Shown here: positions 51,884 through 61,726 of the stretch, piece by piece
How positions within the stretch are numbered: the first letter of the stretch is position 1
Layout of the letters: the number at the start of each line of letters is the position of its first letter
Assembly (NCBI RefSeq): GCF_014205275.1
Contig: NZ_JACHND010000001.1
Span: 6,820,001-6,884,000, forward strand
Direction of reading: 5' to 3'
Length of the DNA stretch: 64,000 bases
DNA from: Sphaerisporangium siamense
Lineage (GTDB): Bacteria; Actinomycetota; Actinomycetes; Streptosporangiales; Streptosporangiaceae
The notes under the pieces: model-generated
What the model was told of the DNA's origin: nothing
The model's input: only the letters and a program-made list of their open reading frames with translations
Database searches by the model: none
Made by a program: the position numbers and the translations under genes

Positions 51884-52951
51884 ATGCGATCGTCTCGCCA
51901 CCCCATGCTGCTCGCCGCCGCCCTGACCGCGGCCACCTTGCCCGTCGTTCCCGCCGAGGCCGCCGTGCGCGCCGGCTCCGTTCCCGCCGAGGCCACCGCG
52001 CCCGCAGCCTCCCTTCCCGCCGCACACATCCCGCCCAGCGCTTTCCTTCCGGCCAAGGCCACCGCACCGGTCGCCCCGGTGCCGGCCGTGGCGACGGTGC
52101 GACCCGTGGCCGCGATCACCGCCGACTTCCCGGACCCCGACGTGGTCCGCGCCGGGTCCACCTTGTACGCCTACTCCACCAGCGGCTCGGCGGGGACGGT
52201 TCCCGTCGCGAGCGCGCCGTCGGCCACCGGGCCGTGGACGATGCGCGGGGACGCCCTGCCCGGCAAGCCCTCCTGGGCGGGTGAGGGAGGATTCTGGGCG
52301 CCCGACGTGTCCCGGCGCGCGGACGGGCGGTATCTCATGTACTTCACCGCGCCCAGCGCCGCGGCCGGGCGGATGTGCGTCGGCGCCGCCCTCTCCCCCG
52401 GCCCGCTCGGCCCGTTCCGGCCGCTGGGCGACGGCCCGCTCGTCTGCGACGCTCGCGAGGGCGGCGACATCGACCCGGCGAGCTTCGTCGACGCCGACGG
52501 GAAGCGGTACCTGCTCTACAAGAACGACGGGAACGCGCTGACCCCTCACGCCCCTTCGATCATCTGGCTGCAGGAGGTGCGCGCCGACGGCGTGACCTTC
52601 GCCGGCCCGCGCCGGGAATTGATCCGCAACGACCGTCCCGACGAGCAGGGCGTGATCGAGGCGCCCGTCCTGGTGGGACGCCCCGACCGGTACGTGCTCT
52701 TCTACGCGGGTGGCTCCTACACCGGCGACCGCTACTTCACCGGCTACGCCACGTCCGCCACGCTCGCGGGTCCGTTCGCCAAGGCGGGGCAGCCGCTGAT
52801 GACGACCGGCGGCCTCGGCGGAGCGGTTCAGGGCCCGGGCGGCGCCGACGTGCTCGGTGAGCGCATCTTCTTCCACGGCTGGGCGGGCAAGGTGCGCTGG
52901 ATGTACACGGCAGAGCTGGGCTGGGTGAACGGCAAACCGGTCCTCCGGTAA
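51884..52951 (+). CDS. Secreted GH43-like glycoside hydrolase
   Basis: 355 aa. Signal peptide MRSSRHPMLLAAALTAATLP VVPAEA, an Ala/Pro-rich spacer, then a five-bladed propeller. The GH43 catalytic set is present: base Asp in FPDPDVVRAG (D84), pKa-modulating Asp in GGDIDPASFVDADGK (D197) and acid Glu in GVIEAPVLV (E259). GH43 enzymes act on arabinan, xylan or galactan; which is not clear. Ribosome binding site AGGAGAGAG 3-8 nt before the ATG. Probably cotranscribed with the membrane HTH gene. Confidence 0.85.
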   Translation: MRSSRHPMLLAAALTAATLPVVPAEAAVRAGSVPAEATAPAASLPAAHIPPSAFLPAKATAPVAPVPAVATVRPVAAITADFPDPDVVRAGSTLYAYSTSGSAGTVPVASAPSATGPWTMRGDALPGKPSWAGEGGFWAPDVSRRADGRYLMYFTAPSAAAGRMCVGAALSPGPLGPFRPLGDGPLVCDAREGGDIDPASFVDADGKRYLLYKNDGNALTPHAPSIIWLQEVRADGVTFAGPRRELIRNDRPDEQGVIEAPVLVGRPDRYVLFYAGGSYTGDRYFTGYATSATLAGPFAKAGQPLMTTGGLGGAVQGPGGADVLGERIFFHGWAGKVRWMYTAELGWVNGKPVLR

Positions 52952-53111
52952 GGCGGTTTTCGGCACGGGACCGTGCGATCAGCCGATGGTTCCATCGATC
53001 ACAATTCACGCGGAGTGGATTTGATCTAGTAGTCGTATTCTTGCGGATTTGGCACACTTTGTTCAGCTTGACGATCTCGACCCGCTTCGCAGAGCCGAAT
53101 AGTGGAGGTCA

Positions 53112-54647
53112 GTGTTGATCATTGGTGTGCTCAGGGAGTCGCCCCCGGGCGAGGCTCGCGTGGCGGCGACGCCCGCGAGCGTTGTGGAACTGGTCAAACT
53201 GGGCTACGAGGTGGTGGTGGAGCAGGGTGCCGGTCTGGCCGCATCGTTCTCCGACGACGCGTACGTGAAGGCCGGCGCCGTCATCGGAGACGCGCTGGCG
53301 GCCGACATCGTGTTCACCATAAATCCGCCGCCGGTCGAGCGACTGGACCAACTGTCCAGAGGCGCCATGTTGATCAGCATGCTGAATCCGCGCCTTGACC
53401 CTAATATGGTCGAGGACCTTTCCCGGCGGCCGATCACGGCGCTGGCGATGGACGCCGTACCGCGGATCTCGCGGGCGCAATCGCTGGACGTCCTGTCATC
53501 GATGGCCAACATCGCCGGCTACCGCGCGGTCGTGGAGGCCGCGCACGTGTTCGGCCGGTTCTTCACCGGCCAGGTGACCGCGGCGGGCAAGGTCCCGCCG
53601 GCCAAGGTGCTCGTCGCCGGGGCGGGCGTCGCGGGCCTGGCGGCGATCGGTACCGCCGGCAACCTGGGCGCGATCGTGCGGGCGACGGACCCGCGGCCGG
53701 AGGTGGCCGATCAGGTCAGGTCGCTGGGCGGCGAGTACCTGGCCATCGAGACGGCGGACGTGGAGGTGTCCGCGACCGGCTACGCCAAGGAGATGTCGGA
53801 CGACTACAACCAGCGCGCCGCGCGACTGTACGCCCAGCAGGCCACGGACGTCGACATCATCATCACCACGGCCCTCATCCCCGGCAAGCCGGCGCCGCGC
53901 CTGATCACCGCCGAGATGGTGGCGAGCATGAGACCGGGCAGCGTGATCGTCGACATGGCCGCGGCCAACGGGGGAAACGTCGAGGGCACCGTCCCGGGTG
54001 AGGCGGTGGTCACCGGCAACGGAGTGACGATCATCGGCTACACCGACCTGGTGGGGCGTCTGCCGGCGCAGGCGTCGCAGATGCACGGCACCAACCTGGT
54101 GAACCTGATGAAGCTGATGACACCGGACCGGGACGGCCGGTGCGTGCTCGATTTCGAGGACGTCGTGCAACGCTCGATCACCGTCGTACGCGACGGCGAG
54201 CTGACCTGGCCGCCCCCGCCGGTGCCGGTGTCCGCGACGCCCGCGGCGACGAAGCCCTCCGCCGCTCCTTCGACCGCCCCACCCGAACCGCAGGAGAAAC
54301 GACGGGCCTTCGGGCGATGGCGGTGGGCGCTGGTCGGGTCGGCCGCGCTGTTCGCGGTCACGGCGCTGGCGCCGGCCGCCCTGCGGGGGCATCTCACGAT
54401 CTTCGCACTGGCGATCGTCATCGGCTACTACGTGATCGGGCACGTGCACCACGCTCTGCACACACCGCTGATGTCGGTGACCAACGCGATCTCGGGGATC
54501 ATCGTCGTCGGCGCCCTGCTGCAACTCGGGCACGGCGGCAACGTCGTGACCGCGTTGGCGTTCGTGGCGATCCTGGTCGCCAGCATCAACGTCTTCGGCG
54601 GCTTCGCGGTGACCCGCCGCATGCTCGCCATGTTCTCCAGGAGTTGA
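53112..54647 (+). CDS. pntA: NAD(P) transhydrogenase subunit alpha
   Basis: 511 aa. NAD-binding domain I ([75 protein letters not shown]-like segment) then a Pro/Ala linker and three or four membrane helices ([60 protein letters not shown]). With PntB it couples proton entry to reduction of NADP by NADH. Start GTG 53112 is 3 nt from GGAGG, and TTG 53115 at 6 nt is equally possible. The family is patchy in actinobacteria. Confidence 0.93.
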   Translation: MLIIGVLRESPPGEARVAATPASVVELVKLGYEVVVEQGAGLAASFSDDAYVKAGAVIGDALAADIVFTINPPPVERLDQLSRGAMLISMLNPRLDPNMVEDLSRRPITALAMDAVPRISRAQSLDVLSSMANIAGYRAVVEAAHVFGRFFTGQVTAAGKVPPAKVLVAGAGVAGLAAIGTAGNLGAIVRATDPRPEVADQVRSLGGEYLAIETADVEVSATGYAKEMSDDYNQRAARLYAQQATDVDIIITTALIPGKPAPRLITAEMVASMRPGSVIVDMAAANGGNVEGTVPGEAVVTGNGVTIIGYTDLVGRLPAQASQMHGTNLVNLMKLMTPDRDGRCVLDFEDVVQRSITVVRDGELTWPPPPVPVSATPAATKPSAAPSTAPPEPQEKRRAFGRWRWALVGSAALFAVTALAPAALRGHLTIFALAIVIGYYVIGHVHHALHTPLMSVTNAISGIIVVGALLQLGHGGNVVTALAFVAILVASINVFGGFAVTRRMLAMFSRS

Positions 54648-54651
54648 TCCG

Positions 54652-56073
54652 GTGACCATCGAAACGGTGGCGCAGGCGGCGTACATCGTCGCCGCCCTGC
54701 TCTTCATCCTGGCGCTGGCCGGTCTGTCCAAGCACGAGACCGCCAAGGCGGGTAACACCTTCGGCATCACCGGCATGGCTCTGGCGCTGGCGGCGACCAC
54801 CGCGCTCGCGGTGAATCACGACATCGGCGGCCCCGGCCTCGCCCTGCTGATCGTGGCGGTGATCATCGGCGCCGCGATCGGGCTGCACCGGGCGAGCAGG
54901 GTCGAGATGACCAGCATGCCCGAGCTGATCGCGCTGCTGCACAGTCTGGTGGGTCTCGCCGCCGTGCTCGTCGGCTGGAACGGGTACCTCCACGTGGAGG
55001 CCGACCCGGGCGGCGCCGAGGCCGGCCTGCTGCTCACCCAGAACATGCTCGGCATCCACAGCGCCGAGGTCTTCATCGGCGTGTTCATCGGCGCGGTGAC
55101 CTTCACCGGCTCGATCGTGGCCTACCTGAAGCTGTCCGCCCGGATCAAGTCCAACCCGCTGATGCTGCCGGGCAAGAACATCCTCAACCTCGGTGCGCTC
55201 GCCGCGTTCGTCGTGCTCACGGCATGGTTCGTGATCCAGCCGCGACTCTGGCCGCTGATCGTCGTCACAGCGGTCGCCCTGCTTCTGGGGTGGCACCTGG
55301 TCGCCTCCATCGGCGGGGGCGACATGCCGGTGGTCGTGTCGATGCTCAACAGCTACTCCGGCTGGGCCGCGGCCGCCTCGGGGTTCCTGCTCGAAAACGA
55401 TCTGCTCATCGTCACCGGCGCACTCGTCGGCTCCTCGGGCGCCTATCTGTCCTACATCATGTGCAAGGCGATGAACCGGTCCTTCATCTCCGTGATCAGC
55501 GGTGGTTTCGGCATCGAGGCCGCCGCGCCCGCCGAGGACGCCCAGTACGGCAAGCACCGCGAGGTCACGGCCGAGGAGGTCGCGAAGTTGCTCGCGACCG
55601 CCGACTCCGTCGTCATCACCCCCGGGTACGGCATGGCGGTCGCCCAGGCGCAGCACGGCGTCGCCGAGCTCACCCGCAAGCTGCGGGAGAAGGGCGTCAA
55701 CGTCCGCTTCGGCATCCATCCCGTGGCAGGACGCCTCCCCGGACACATGAACGTGCTGCTCGCCGAGGCCAGGGTGCCCTACGACATCGTCCTGGAGATG
55801 GACGAGATCAACGACGATTTCGCGGACACCTCGGTCGTCCTGGTCATCGGGGCCAACGACACGGTCAATCCCGCGGCCATGGACGACCCGGGCAGCCCCA
55901 TCGCCGGCATGCCCGTCCTCAAGGTGTGGGAGGCCGACAACGTGATCGTGTTCAAGCGCTCGATGGCCTCCGGCTACGCCGGCGTGCAGAATCCTCTGTT
56001 CTTCCGGGAGAACAGCGCGATGCTCTTCGGCGACGCGAAGGCCCGGGTGGAGGACATCCTCCGCGTTCTCTGA
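54652..56073 (+). CDS. pntB: NAD(P) transhydrogenase subunit beta
   Basis: 473 aa, GTG 54652 four bases after the pntA stop, with AGGAG upstream. N-terminal half is membrane domain II with about nine helices ([40 protein letters not shown]); the C-terminal about 175 residues are NADP-binding domain III ([74 protein letters not shown]). Together with PntA this is a complete proton-translocating transhydrogenase. Confidence 0.95.
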   Translation: MTIETVAQAAYIVAALLFILALAGLSKHETAKAGNTFGITGMALALAATTALAVNHDIGGPGLALLIVAVIIGAAIGLHRASRVEMTSMPELIALLHSLVGLAAVLVGWNGYLHVEADPGGAEAGLLLTQNMLGIHSAEVFIGVFIGAVTFTGSIVAYLKLSARIKSNPLMLPGKNILNLGALAAFVVLTAWFVIQPRLWPLIVVTAVALLLGWHLVASIGGGDMPVVVSMLNSYSGWAAAASGFLLENDLLIVTGALVGSSGAYLSYIMCKAMNRSFISVISGGFGIEAAAPAEDAQYGKHREVTAEEVAKLLATADSVVITPGYGMAVAQAQHGVAELTRKLREKGVNVRFGIHPVAGRLPGHMNVLLAEARVPYDIVLEMDEINDDFADTSVVLVIGANDTVNPAAMDDPGSPIAGMPVLKVWEADNVIVFKRSMASGYAGVQNPLFFRENSAMLFGDAKARVEDILRVL

Positions 56074-56184
56074 CCTTAGTGGCACGGCCGCACGCGGTTG
56101 TCGTGCCGACGCCCTCGCAGGTTCCGCGCCGCTCCCGGGACGCCTCGCCGGCCCCGGGAGCCCGCGCGCCACCGCTCGGGGGAG

Positions 56185-56598
56185 CTAGTCCTGGTCGGCC
56201 TCGGGCCAGCCCCAGGAGTGCCAGGTGTCGATCTCGATCCAGCCGGTGATCCGGGGCCGTTCGCGGTTCGGGTACGGCTCGCCGGTGTAGTGGACGGACA
56301 ACCGGTCGATGTCCTCCATGTTCGGGTCGTCCTCCATCGACACCACACGACCCTGCAAGCTGATGTGGCGGTACCAGCTGTCGGAGTCCAGCACCGTCAG
56401 CGAGACCCGGGGATCGGCGCGCAGATGGTCGAGACGCTTACGACCGGCGTCCATGTTGACCAGCACCTTTCCGTCCTGCCACAAGTACCAGGTGGCCACG
56501 GAGACCGGCGCGCCGTCCGGGCGCACGGTGCTGATGACACAGGGATTCGGGCGGGCGAGAGCCGCGAGGAGGTAGTCGGGCAGGGGCGCGGTGGACAT
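56185..56598 (-). CDS. FDOR/PPOX-type flavin- or F420-dependent protein
   Basis: 137 aa split beta-barrel: PNPCVISTVRPDGAPVSVAT WYLWQDGKVLVNMDAGRKRL, HLRADPRVSLTVLDSDSWYR and HISLQGRVVSM. This is the pyridoxamine-oxidase-like fold; the pattern fits the F420-dependent FDOR-B branch common in actinomycetes rather than true PdxH. Probably reduces or binds a small substrate; not assigned. ATG 56598 with GGAAGG at 6 nt. Confidence 0.85.
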   Translation of the reverse strand: MSTAPLPDYLLAALARPNPCVISTVRPDGAPVSVATWYLWQDGKVLVNMDAGRKRLDHLRADPRVSLTVLDSDSWYRHISLQGRVVSMEDDPNMEDIDRLSVHYTGEPYPNRERPRITGWIEIDTWHSWGWPEADQD

Positions 56599-56943
56599 GA
56601 AGGGAAGCCTTCCTCGATAGCGGGACGTGCGATGAGATGTCCCACCCTAGAGGGGCCCGCAGCGGTCGCCGCGAGCAGGTGCCCGAAGACGCGGCAGCCG
56701 CGTTTCGCTGCCGAGCGCAGGTCTCGCAACCACGCGGGCCGGGTGCGAGGATGTGCCAAAGTGCGTGCGCATACCAACAAACGGTGACAGAGCACCGTCC
56801 CACCTGTGGGACCCGCTGCGAAAGCGGCCAAGCTGTCGCACCGTCCCGCTTCACAGGGCGCCGGCCGCCCTGCATCACGACCGGACGCCGGCAGTCGTCG
56901 TCGCGACCGGACAGAGGCGAAGCACGACCACAGGAGGCCGCAC
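56599..56943. other. Divergent intergenic region, no gene recognised
   Basis: 345 bp between the FDOR-type gene (minus) and the flavoprotein gene (plus). It must hold both promoters. The plus-strand gene has AGGAGG 7 nt before its ATG at the right end. No other structure seen. Confidence 0.5.
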
Positions 56944-58158
56944 ATGACCGTGCCGCAGAGGACGCTGCGCCCCATGGCGGGTCGCGAGCAGGACCACGTC
57001 TCGCCCGAGGAGATCCTGGCGCGCGCGCAGGCCGCGGCTCCTCTGCTGCGCGAACGCTCCGAGGAGATCGAGCGCGGCAGGCGCCTTCCCCAGGATGTCG
57101 TCGAGCTGCTGCGCGCCACGGGTGTCTTCCGCGTCGGCATGCCCAAGGAGTGGGGCGGGCCGGAGCTCACCTTCGCCCAGCAGTGCGAAGTCATCGAGGC
57201 CCTCTCCTACGGGGACGCGTCGGCGGGCTGGTGCGCCATGATCGGCATGGACACCTGGATCTACGCGGGCTACCTGGACCAGGCCGTCGTCGACGAGATG
57301 CTCGCCGACCCCGACGCGATCACCGCCGGTCTGATCTTCCCGGTGGGCCGCGCCGACCGGGTGCCGGGCGGGTACCGGGTCACCGGCCGCTGGCCCTTCG
57401 GCAGCGGCGTCACGCACGCCGACTGGGTCGTCGGAGGCTGCGCCGTGTACCGCGACGGCGCGCGGGAGCCGGGGCCCGGCGGCGCGCCGACGAACTGGCG
57501 CCTGATGCTGGCGCGCGCCGGCGAGTTCCAGCAGGTGGACACCTGGCACACCACCGGACTGGCCGGCAGCGGCAGCATGGACTACCAGGTCACCGACCTG
57601 TTCGTGCCGGAGGAGCGATCCTTCGACTTCATGAGTTCACGCAGGTCGGGTCCCCTGGCCGCGCCCGACGCCTTCCTGAGCGACGCGCCGGGCGTGCCGC
57701 TCGGAGTCGCGCGCGCGGCCCTGGATCACGTGCGTGCGCTGGCCTCCGGCCGTGCCGACAGGGCGACGGGCACGCCGTGGCCGGACAGTTACCGCGTGCA
57801 GACCGTCATCGGCCAGGCGGAGATGGAGATCACCGCGGCGCGCTACGCGGTCTACGGCACCCTGAACGACCTGTGGCAGCGGCTGGAAGCCGACATCGAG
57901 CCGACCCCCGACCAGCAGGTGTCCACCGCGCTGGCGCGGGTCAACGCCTTCAGGACGGCCCGGTCGGTCGTCTCCCGCCTCGCCGACCTCGTCGGAACGG
58001 CCTCCATCTACCGGACCTCTCCCCTGGACCGCTGGCTTCGCGACGCGCACACCATGTGCCAGCACATCCTCGCGCAGGAGCAGATCGTGCAGTCGGCGGG
58101 AGCTCACCTGCTCGGCGGAACCCCTCAGGCGCCTTTCCCGCTCGGGCTCAGGACGTGA
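56944..58158 (+). CDS. Acyl-CoA-dehydrogenase-like flavoprotein monooxygenase
   Basis: 404 aa. The fold is that of acyl-CoA dehydrogenases and group D monooxygenases (HsaA, DszC-like): ELLRATGVFRVGMPKEWGGP, EALSYGDASAGWCAMIG, GRWPFGSGVTHADWVVGG, WHTTGLAGSGSMDYQVTDLF VPEE, and a C-terminal HMCQHILAQEQIVQSAG-type helix. The acyl-CoA dehydrogenase Glu base is not obvious, which favours a hydroxylase or desulfurisation-like reaction using reduced flavin from a partner; the FDOR-type protein is not such a reductase. Substrate unknown. Confidence 0.82.
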   Translation: MTVPQRTLRPMAGREQDHVSPEEILARAQAAAPLLRERSEEIERGRRLPQDVVELLRATGVFRVGMPKEWGGPELTFAQQCEVIEALSYGDASAGWCAMIGMDTWIYAGYLDQAVVDEMLADPDAITAGLIFPVGRADRVPGGYRVTGRWPFGSGVTHADWVVGGCAVYRDGAREPGPGGAPTNWRLMLARAGEFQQVDTWHTTGLAGSGSMDYQVTDLFVPEERSFDFMSSRRSGPLAAPDAFLSDAPGVPLGVARAALDHVRALASGRADRATGTPWPDSYRVQTVIGQAEMEITAARYAVYGTLNDLWQRLEADIEPTPDQQVSTALARVNAFRTARSVVSRLADLVGTASIYRTSPLDRWLRDAHTMCQHILAQEQIVQSAGAHLLGGTPQAPFPLGLRT

Positions 58159-58270
58159 CACGGACGGCGACCACGGGCCGAGGAGACGCGATTCCCCGCC
58201 CTTGGCCGGACCGCCGGTAGCGGCGGAGAAAGCCGTGGGATCGTCCTGACGGCGCCCTACGCGGAGACGT

Positions 58271-59761
58271 TCAGGCGGAGTCGCAGACCGAGCAGTGGGT
58301 GAGGCCCCTGGACTCGGCCTCGGACTCCGTCATCGATTCGAGGGTGTCGGGGTCCGACCCCTGGATCAGCGGGCACGCCGAGCTGTGGTAGCGGCGGGTG
58401 CCGGGGATGACCTTCACGGTTCCCGCGCCCTTCGCCGGGCCCTTTCCACTCCCCGGTCCCTTGGCGGGGCCCGGCCGGGCGTCCTCACGGGAGGATCCGG
58501 CCGTCCGGTCCTCACCGGCCTTCGGGGCCTGACCGGTTCTCGGGTCCTGAGCCGGCTTGGCGTCCTGCGCGGCCTTCGCCTCCGGGGCGCCGTCCGCGCG
58601 GTCGGCGTCGCTCTTGTCGCCGGTCTTCTTTCCCTCGGCCGGTCGCGCGGCCACGACGACGATCGGGTCGTCGTCCTCGCCTGTGGGGTCCGGGCGCTTG
58701 AACGCGTTGAAGGGACTGGACGCCTCGGGGACCACCGGCGCCGAGAAGGAGATCAACGGCCGGTCCGCGGGCTTGGACGGCGGGGGCGCCGGCTTGGAGG
58801 GGGTGGACGCGGCGGGGGTGGCCTCGGCGGGGGTGGACGCGGCCGGGCGCGGGGGGACGGCAGGCGGACGGACGGGGCGGGTGTCCTCGGAGCGGTACCC
58901 GCCGGAGGGCTCCCCGCGCGAAGGGGCGGGGCGGTCGGCGGGCGGGGGGACGGCGGCCTTGGGGGCGTCCGCGGGGGGAATGACGATCGGGTCCGCGGCC
59001 GGAGGGATGACGATGGGGTCCGCGGCGGGCGAGCGCGGGGCCTCCAGGGACGGGCGCGGGCCCTCCAGCGAAGGGGTGGCGGGGCGCCGGGACGTCTCCA
59101 CGGAGGGGGTGGCGGACGACCGCGGCGGCGCCTCCACGGAGGAGGTCCACTGGGGCGTGTCCAGGGTGACGACCGGCTCGGCCTTCAGGGGGGCGTTGAC
59201 GGGCTGGGCGCCGTCGGGCAGGCAGCTCGTGCAGGCGGAGAAGCCCTCCTCGCGGGCCTCCTCGTAGGTGAGCTCCTCGGTCTGGCGGCCGGAGAGCTGG
59301 CGGCACCCGGCCAGGTGGAACCGCTTGCGCCCGGGGACGACGAAGACGATCGCGTCGGGAGCGAGCCTGCCACTCGCCCCCGCGACCGGCGCGGTCGCGG
59401 GAAACGCGGGCGGCGCGGCCAGGGTGGCCGTGGGATGCGCCATCTGGGGTGTGGCCGTGGGACGGGCCACGGGGGAGGCGGGCCCTCGCGGCGGGGCCGC
59501 TGAGGAGGCCACCGCCCCGGGTCGGGCCATCAGGCCATCGGCGACGCCGGCTCCGGCCGGGGGCATGGGCGGCATGGCCGCCGGCACGCCGCCGGAGGGG
59601 AAGAGCTCATGGCGTCGCAGCAGGGCGCCGATCATCAGGAAGACCGCGGACAGCACGCTGACCACGATCGACCACATGACCAGGACCGCTGTTCCGGTCA
59701 CAACACCCGCGACCAGGAGGCCGAAGGCGAGCACGACCAGAATGGCGCTGAGGTAGATCAC
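58271..59761 (-). CDS. Membrane protein with two Ada-like Cys/His motifs
   Basis: 496 aa. Two N-terminal helices (IYLSAILVVLAFGLLVAGVV; AVLVMWSIVVSVLSAVFLMI) and then a long Pro/Ala/Ser-rich cytoplasmic or extracellular tail. Two small motifs of the same layout interrupt it: FHLAGCRQLSGRQTEELTYEEAREEGFSAC... (split here: FHLAGCRQL ... EEGFSACTSC, about 152-190) and RYHSSACPLIQG ... SRGLTHCSVC (about 458-494 at the C-terminus). The H-x(3)-C ... G-x(3)-C-x(2)-C layout resembles Ada-type zinc sites. Function unknown; it lies just downstream of divIVA. Confidence 0.68.
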   Translation of the reverse strand: MIYLSAILVVLAFGLLVAGVVTGTAVLVMWSIVVSVLSAVFLMIGALLRRHELFPSGGVPAAMPPMPPAGAGVADGLMARPGAVASSAAPPRGPASPVARPTATPQMAHPTATLAAPPAFPATAPVAGASGRLAPDAIVFVVPGRKRFHLAGCRQLSGRQTEELTYEEAREEGFSACTSCLPDGAQPVNAPLKAEPVVTLDTPQWTSSVEAPPRSSATPSVETSRRPATPSLEGPRPSLEAPRSPAADPIVIPPAADPIVIPPADAPKAAVPPPADRPAPSRGEPSGGYRSEDTRPVRPPAVPPRPAASTPAEATPAASTPSKPAPPPSKPADRPLISFSAPVVPEASSPFNAFKRPDPTGEDDDPIVVVAARPAEGKKTGDKSDADRADGAPEAKAAQDAKPAQDPRTGQAPKAGEDRTAGSSREDARPGPAKGPGSGKGPAKGAGTVKVIPGTRRYHSSACPLIQGSDPDTLESMTESEAESRGLTHCSVCDSA

Positions 59762-59803
59762 AGATACTCCCAGTCACGGGCCGGAGAGAGCCGACCCGTT
59801 ACT

Positions 59804-60673
59804 TTAACGGCGATCGTTGTGAGGGCCGTCGACTCCCTGGAAGGCGCCGGAGTGCTGTGCGGGCTCGGGACCGAACGGGTTGTTCTGGGGGCCGGGGATC
59901 TGGGGCTGGCCACCGGGGGCGCCGGCGTGGGACATGGCGGGGGCGCCGCCCATCTGTGCGCCGACGACGGGGAAGGCGCCGCTGCCCTCGGCGGAGACGT
60001 TCAGCTCGGCGAGCTGGTTCTCGAGGTAGAGCTTGAGCCTGCTGCGGTACTCGCGCTCGAAGCTGCGCAGCTCGTCGACCTTGCGCTCCAGCTCGTCGCG
60101 GGTCTGGACCAGCGAGCCCATGGCCTGGCGGTGGCGCTCCTGGGCGTCGCGCTCCAGCGTCTCGGCGCGGGCGCGGGCGTCGCCGATGATCTGCTCGGCC
60201 TGGCGGCGGGCCTTGCCGAGGATCTCGTCGGCCTCGCGGCGGGCGCGGGTGACGGTCTCGTCCGCCTCGCGGCGGGCGTCGGCGATGGCCTGGTCCGCGG
60301 TCTGCTGCGCGAGGGCGAGCACGCGGGCCGCGGTGTCCATGTTGTCCTCGGCGGGGGGCATTCCCATGCCGACGGGGACCGGCTCGGGCCTGATCGGCTC
60401 GGGGGCCTTCATGGGCTCCGGCTGGGGCATCATCATCTCGGGCTTGGGCTCGGCCACGGGGGCGGGCGCCATGCTCATGCCCATGCCTCCGGGGACCTTG
60501 CCCCGCAGGCACTCGGTCAGCTTCGCCCGAAGCTCCTCGTTCTCCTGGATGAGGCGGTCGAGCTCGGCTTCCACTTCGTCGAGGAAGGCGTCGACCTCTT
60601 CCTCGTCGTACCCCGGCCTCAGCCGGGTGGTACTGAACTGCTTGTTCCGCACATCAGCGGGCGTCAGCGGCAT
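59804..60673 (-). CDS. divIVA: DivIVA/Wag31 polar growth protein
   Basis: 289 aa. N-terminal membrane-binding motif LTPADVRNKQFSTTRLRPGY DEEEVDAFLDEVE, then a Met/Pro-rich linker (GMGMSMAPAPVAEPKPEMMM), a long coiled coil (about 120-235: ADETVTRARREADEILGKAR), and a Gly/Pro/Asn-rich tail. DivIVA marks negative membrane curvature and directs tip growth and branching in actinomycetes. The order divIVA-yggT-sepF-yggS-ftsZ on the minus strand is the standard dcw tail. Confidence 0.95.
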   Translation of the reverse strand: MPLTPADVRNKQFSTTRLRPGYDEEEVDAFLDEVEAELDRLIQENEELRAKLTECLRGKVPGGMGMSMAPAPVAEPKPEMMMPQPEPMKAPEPIRPEPVPVGMGMPPAEDNMDTAARVLALAQQTADQAIADARREADETVTRARREADEILGKARRQAEQIIGDARARAETLERDAQERHRQAMGSLVQTRDELERKVDELRSFEREYRSRLKLYLENQLAELNVSAEGSGAFPVVGAQMGGAPAMSHAGAPGGQPQIPGPQNNPFGPEPAQHSGAFQGVDGPHNDRR

Positions 60674-60721
60674 TTCGGTCTCCTTGGCGCGCTCGGAGTC
60701 TGTCCGGAGGACGGTACCCGA

Positions 60722-61006
60722 TCAAAGCGCGGACACGATCTGGATCATGACCAAGACCACAATGAACAGCACTGTGAAGCTTAGGTCAAAGGCCACCGTA
60801 CCCAACCGGAGGGGCGGAATGAAACGGCGAAGGAACTTGAGAGGCGGGTCGGTCACGGTGTACGTGGCCTCGGCGAGCACCAGGACGACACCACGCGGGT
60901 GCCATGAACGGGCGAACGCCTGCACCGTCTCGAAGATCATTCTGCCGATCAAGAGCACGAGATAGATCGCCAGGATCGCGACCACGATCTCTTTAAGAAC
61001 CCCCAC
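60722..61006 (-). CDS. yggT: YggT family membrane protein
   Basis: 94 aa with two hydrophobic helices (VVAILAIYLVLLIGRMIFET, VAFDLSFTVLFIVVLVMIQI) around the conserved middle (ARSWHPRGVVLVLAEATYTV TDPPLKFLRRFIPPLRLG). YggT proteins lie next to sepF and are linked to osmotic tolerance and division; biochemical role not known. Confidence 0.9.
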   Translation of the reverse strand: MGVLKEIVVAILAIYLVLLIGRMIFETVQAFARSWHPRGVVLVLAEATYTVTDPPLKFLRRFIPPLRLGTVAFDLSFTVLFIVVLVMIQIVSAL

Positions 61007-61115
61007 GGTCGCGTCCTGCCTCCGTTTCGCGCTGCCGGCCTCGGTCGGGGTGGGCCCTGCGGGCCAAGCTGGTCGTGCCGGCCGTGTCCGGCCGTGAACT
61101 GTTCATGGTGGAACT

Positions 61116-61625
61116 CTAGCTCTGATTGAAGAACCCGCGTTCCGCGATTCGGGCCTTGTCCTCGGCGGTCACCTCGACATTGGCTGGGGACAACAGGAAC
61201 ACCTTGTTCGTAACACGTTCAATGCTTCCATGTAGGCCAAAAACCAGACCTGCCGCGAAATCGACTAGCCGCTTCGCGTCACTGTCAACCATTTCGGTCA
61301 AGTTCATGATGACGGGCGTGCCCTCACGGAAGTGCTCCCCGATGGTACGCGCCTCGTTGTACGTGCGGGGGTGAAGCGTGGTGATCCGCGCCAGATCGGT
61401 CGTACGGCGCTCGGCCACCGCCGCCCCCGCCCGGGGTGCCGGGACGGGGGTCTCGGTCTCCTCCGGGCCGTCTTGGGGCGTTCCAAGCCCACGCTCGTCG
61501 CCGCGCCGCCGATCGACGTACTCGTCGGGGTAGTCCTCGTCCTCGGCGTAAGTGCCATAATCCGGGTAGCGGTCGTCCTCCACGAGACCGAGGTAGACCG
61601 CCATCTTGCGCATCGCGCCGGCCAT
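61116..61625 (-). CDS. sepF: Cell division protein SepF
   Basis: 169 aa from ATG 61625 ([18 protein letters not shown]), the usual SepF start with its amphipathic membrane-targeting helix; an AGGAGG is 11 nt upstream. An acidic linker ([20 protein letters not shown]) follows, then the SepF core ([63 protein letters not shown]). It anchors FtsZ to the membrane and is the essential FtsZ tether in actinobacteria lacking FtsA. The frame continues to 61727 (overlap with yggS by 1 bp) but that part is not conserved. Confidence 0.95.
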   Translation of the reverse strand: MAGAMRKMAVYLGLVEDDRYPDYGTYAEDEDYPDEYVDRRRGDERGLGTPQDGPEETETPVPAPRAGAAVAERRTTDLARITTLHPRTYNEARTIGEHFREGTPVIMNLTEMVDSDAKRLVDFAAGLVFGLHGSIERVTNKVFLLSPANVEVTAEDKARIAERGFFNQS

Positions 61626-61726
61626 CGCTACGTCGTCCTCCTGCTCAGGGTCGCCGTACCCAGGGCAACCTAAGGCACCGCCATCGACCTCGGATACATG
61701 GACATCAAGGTCCACTCGGGGGGACA

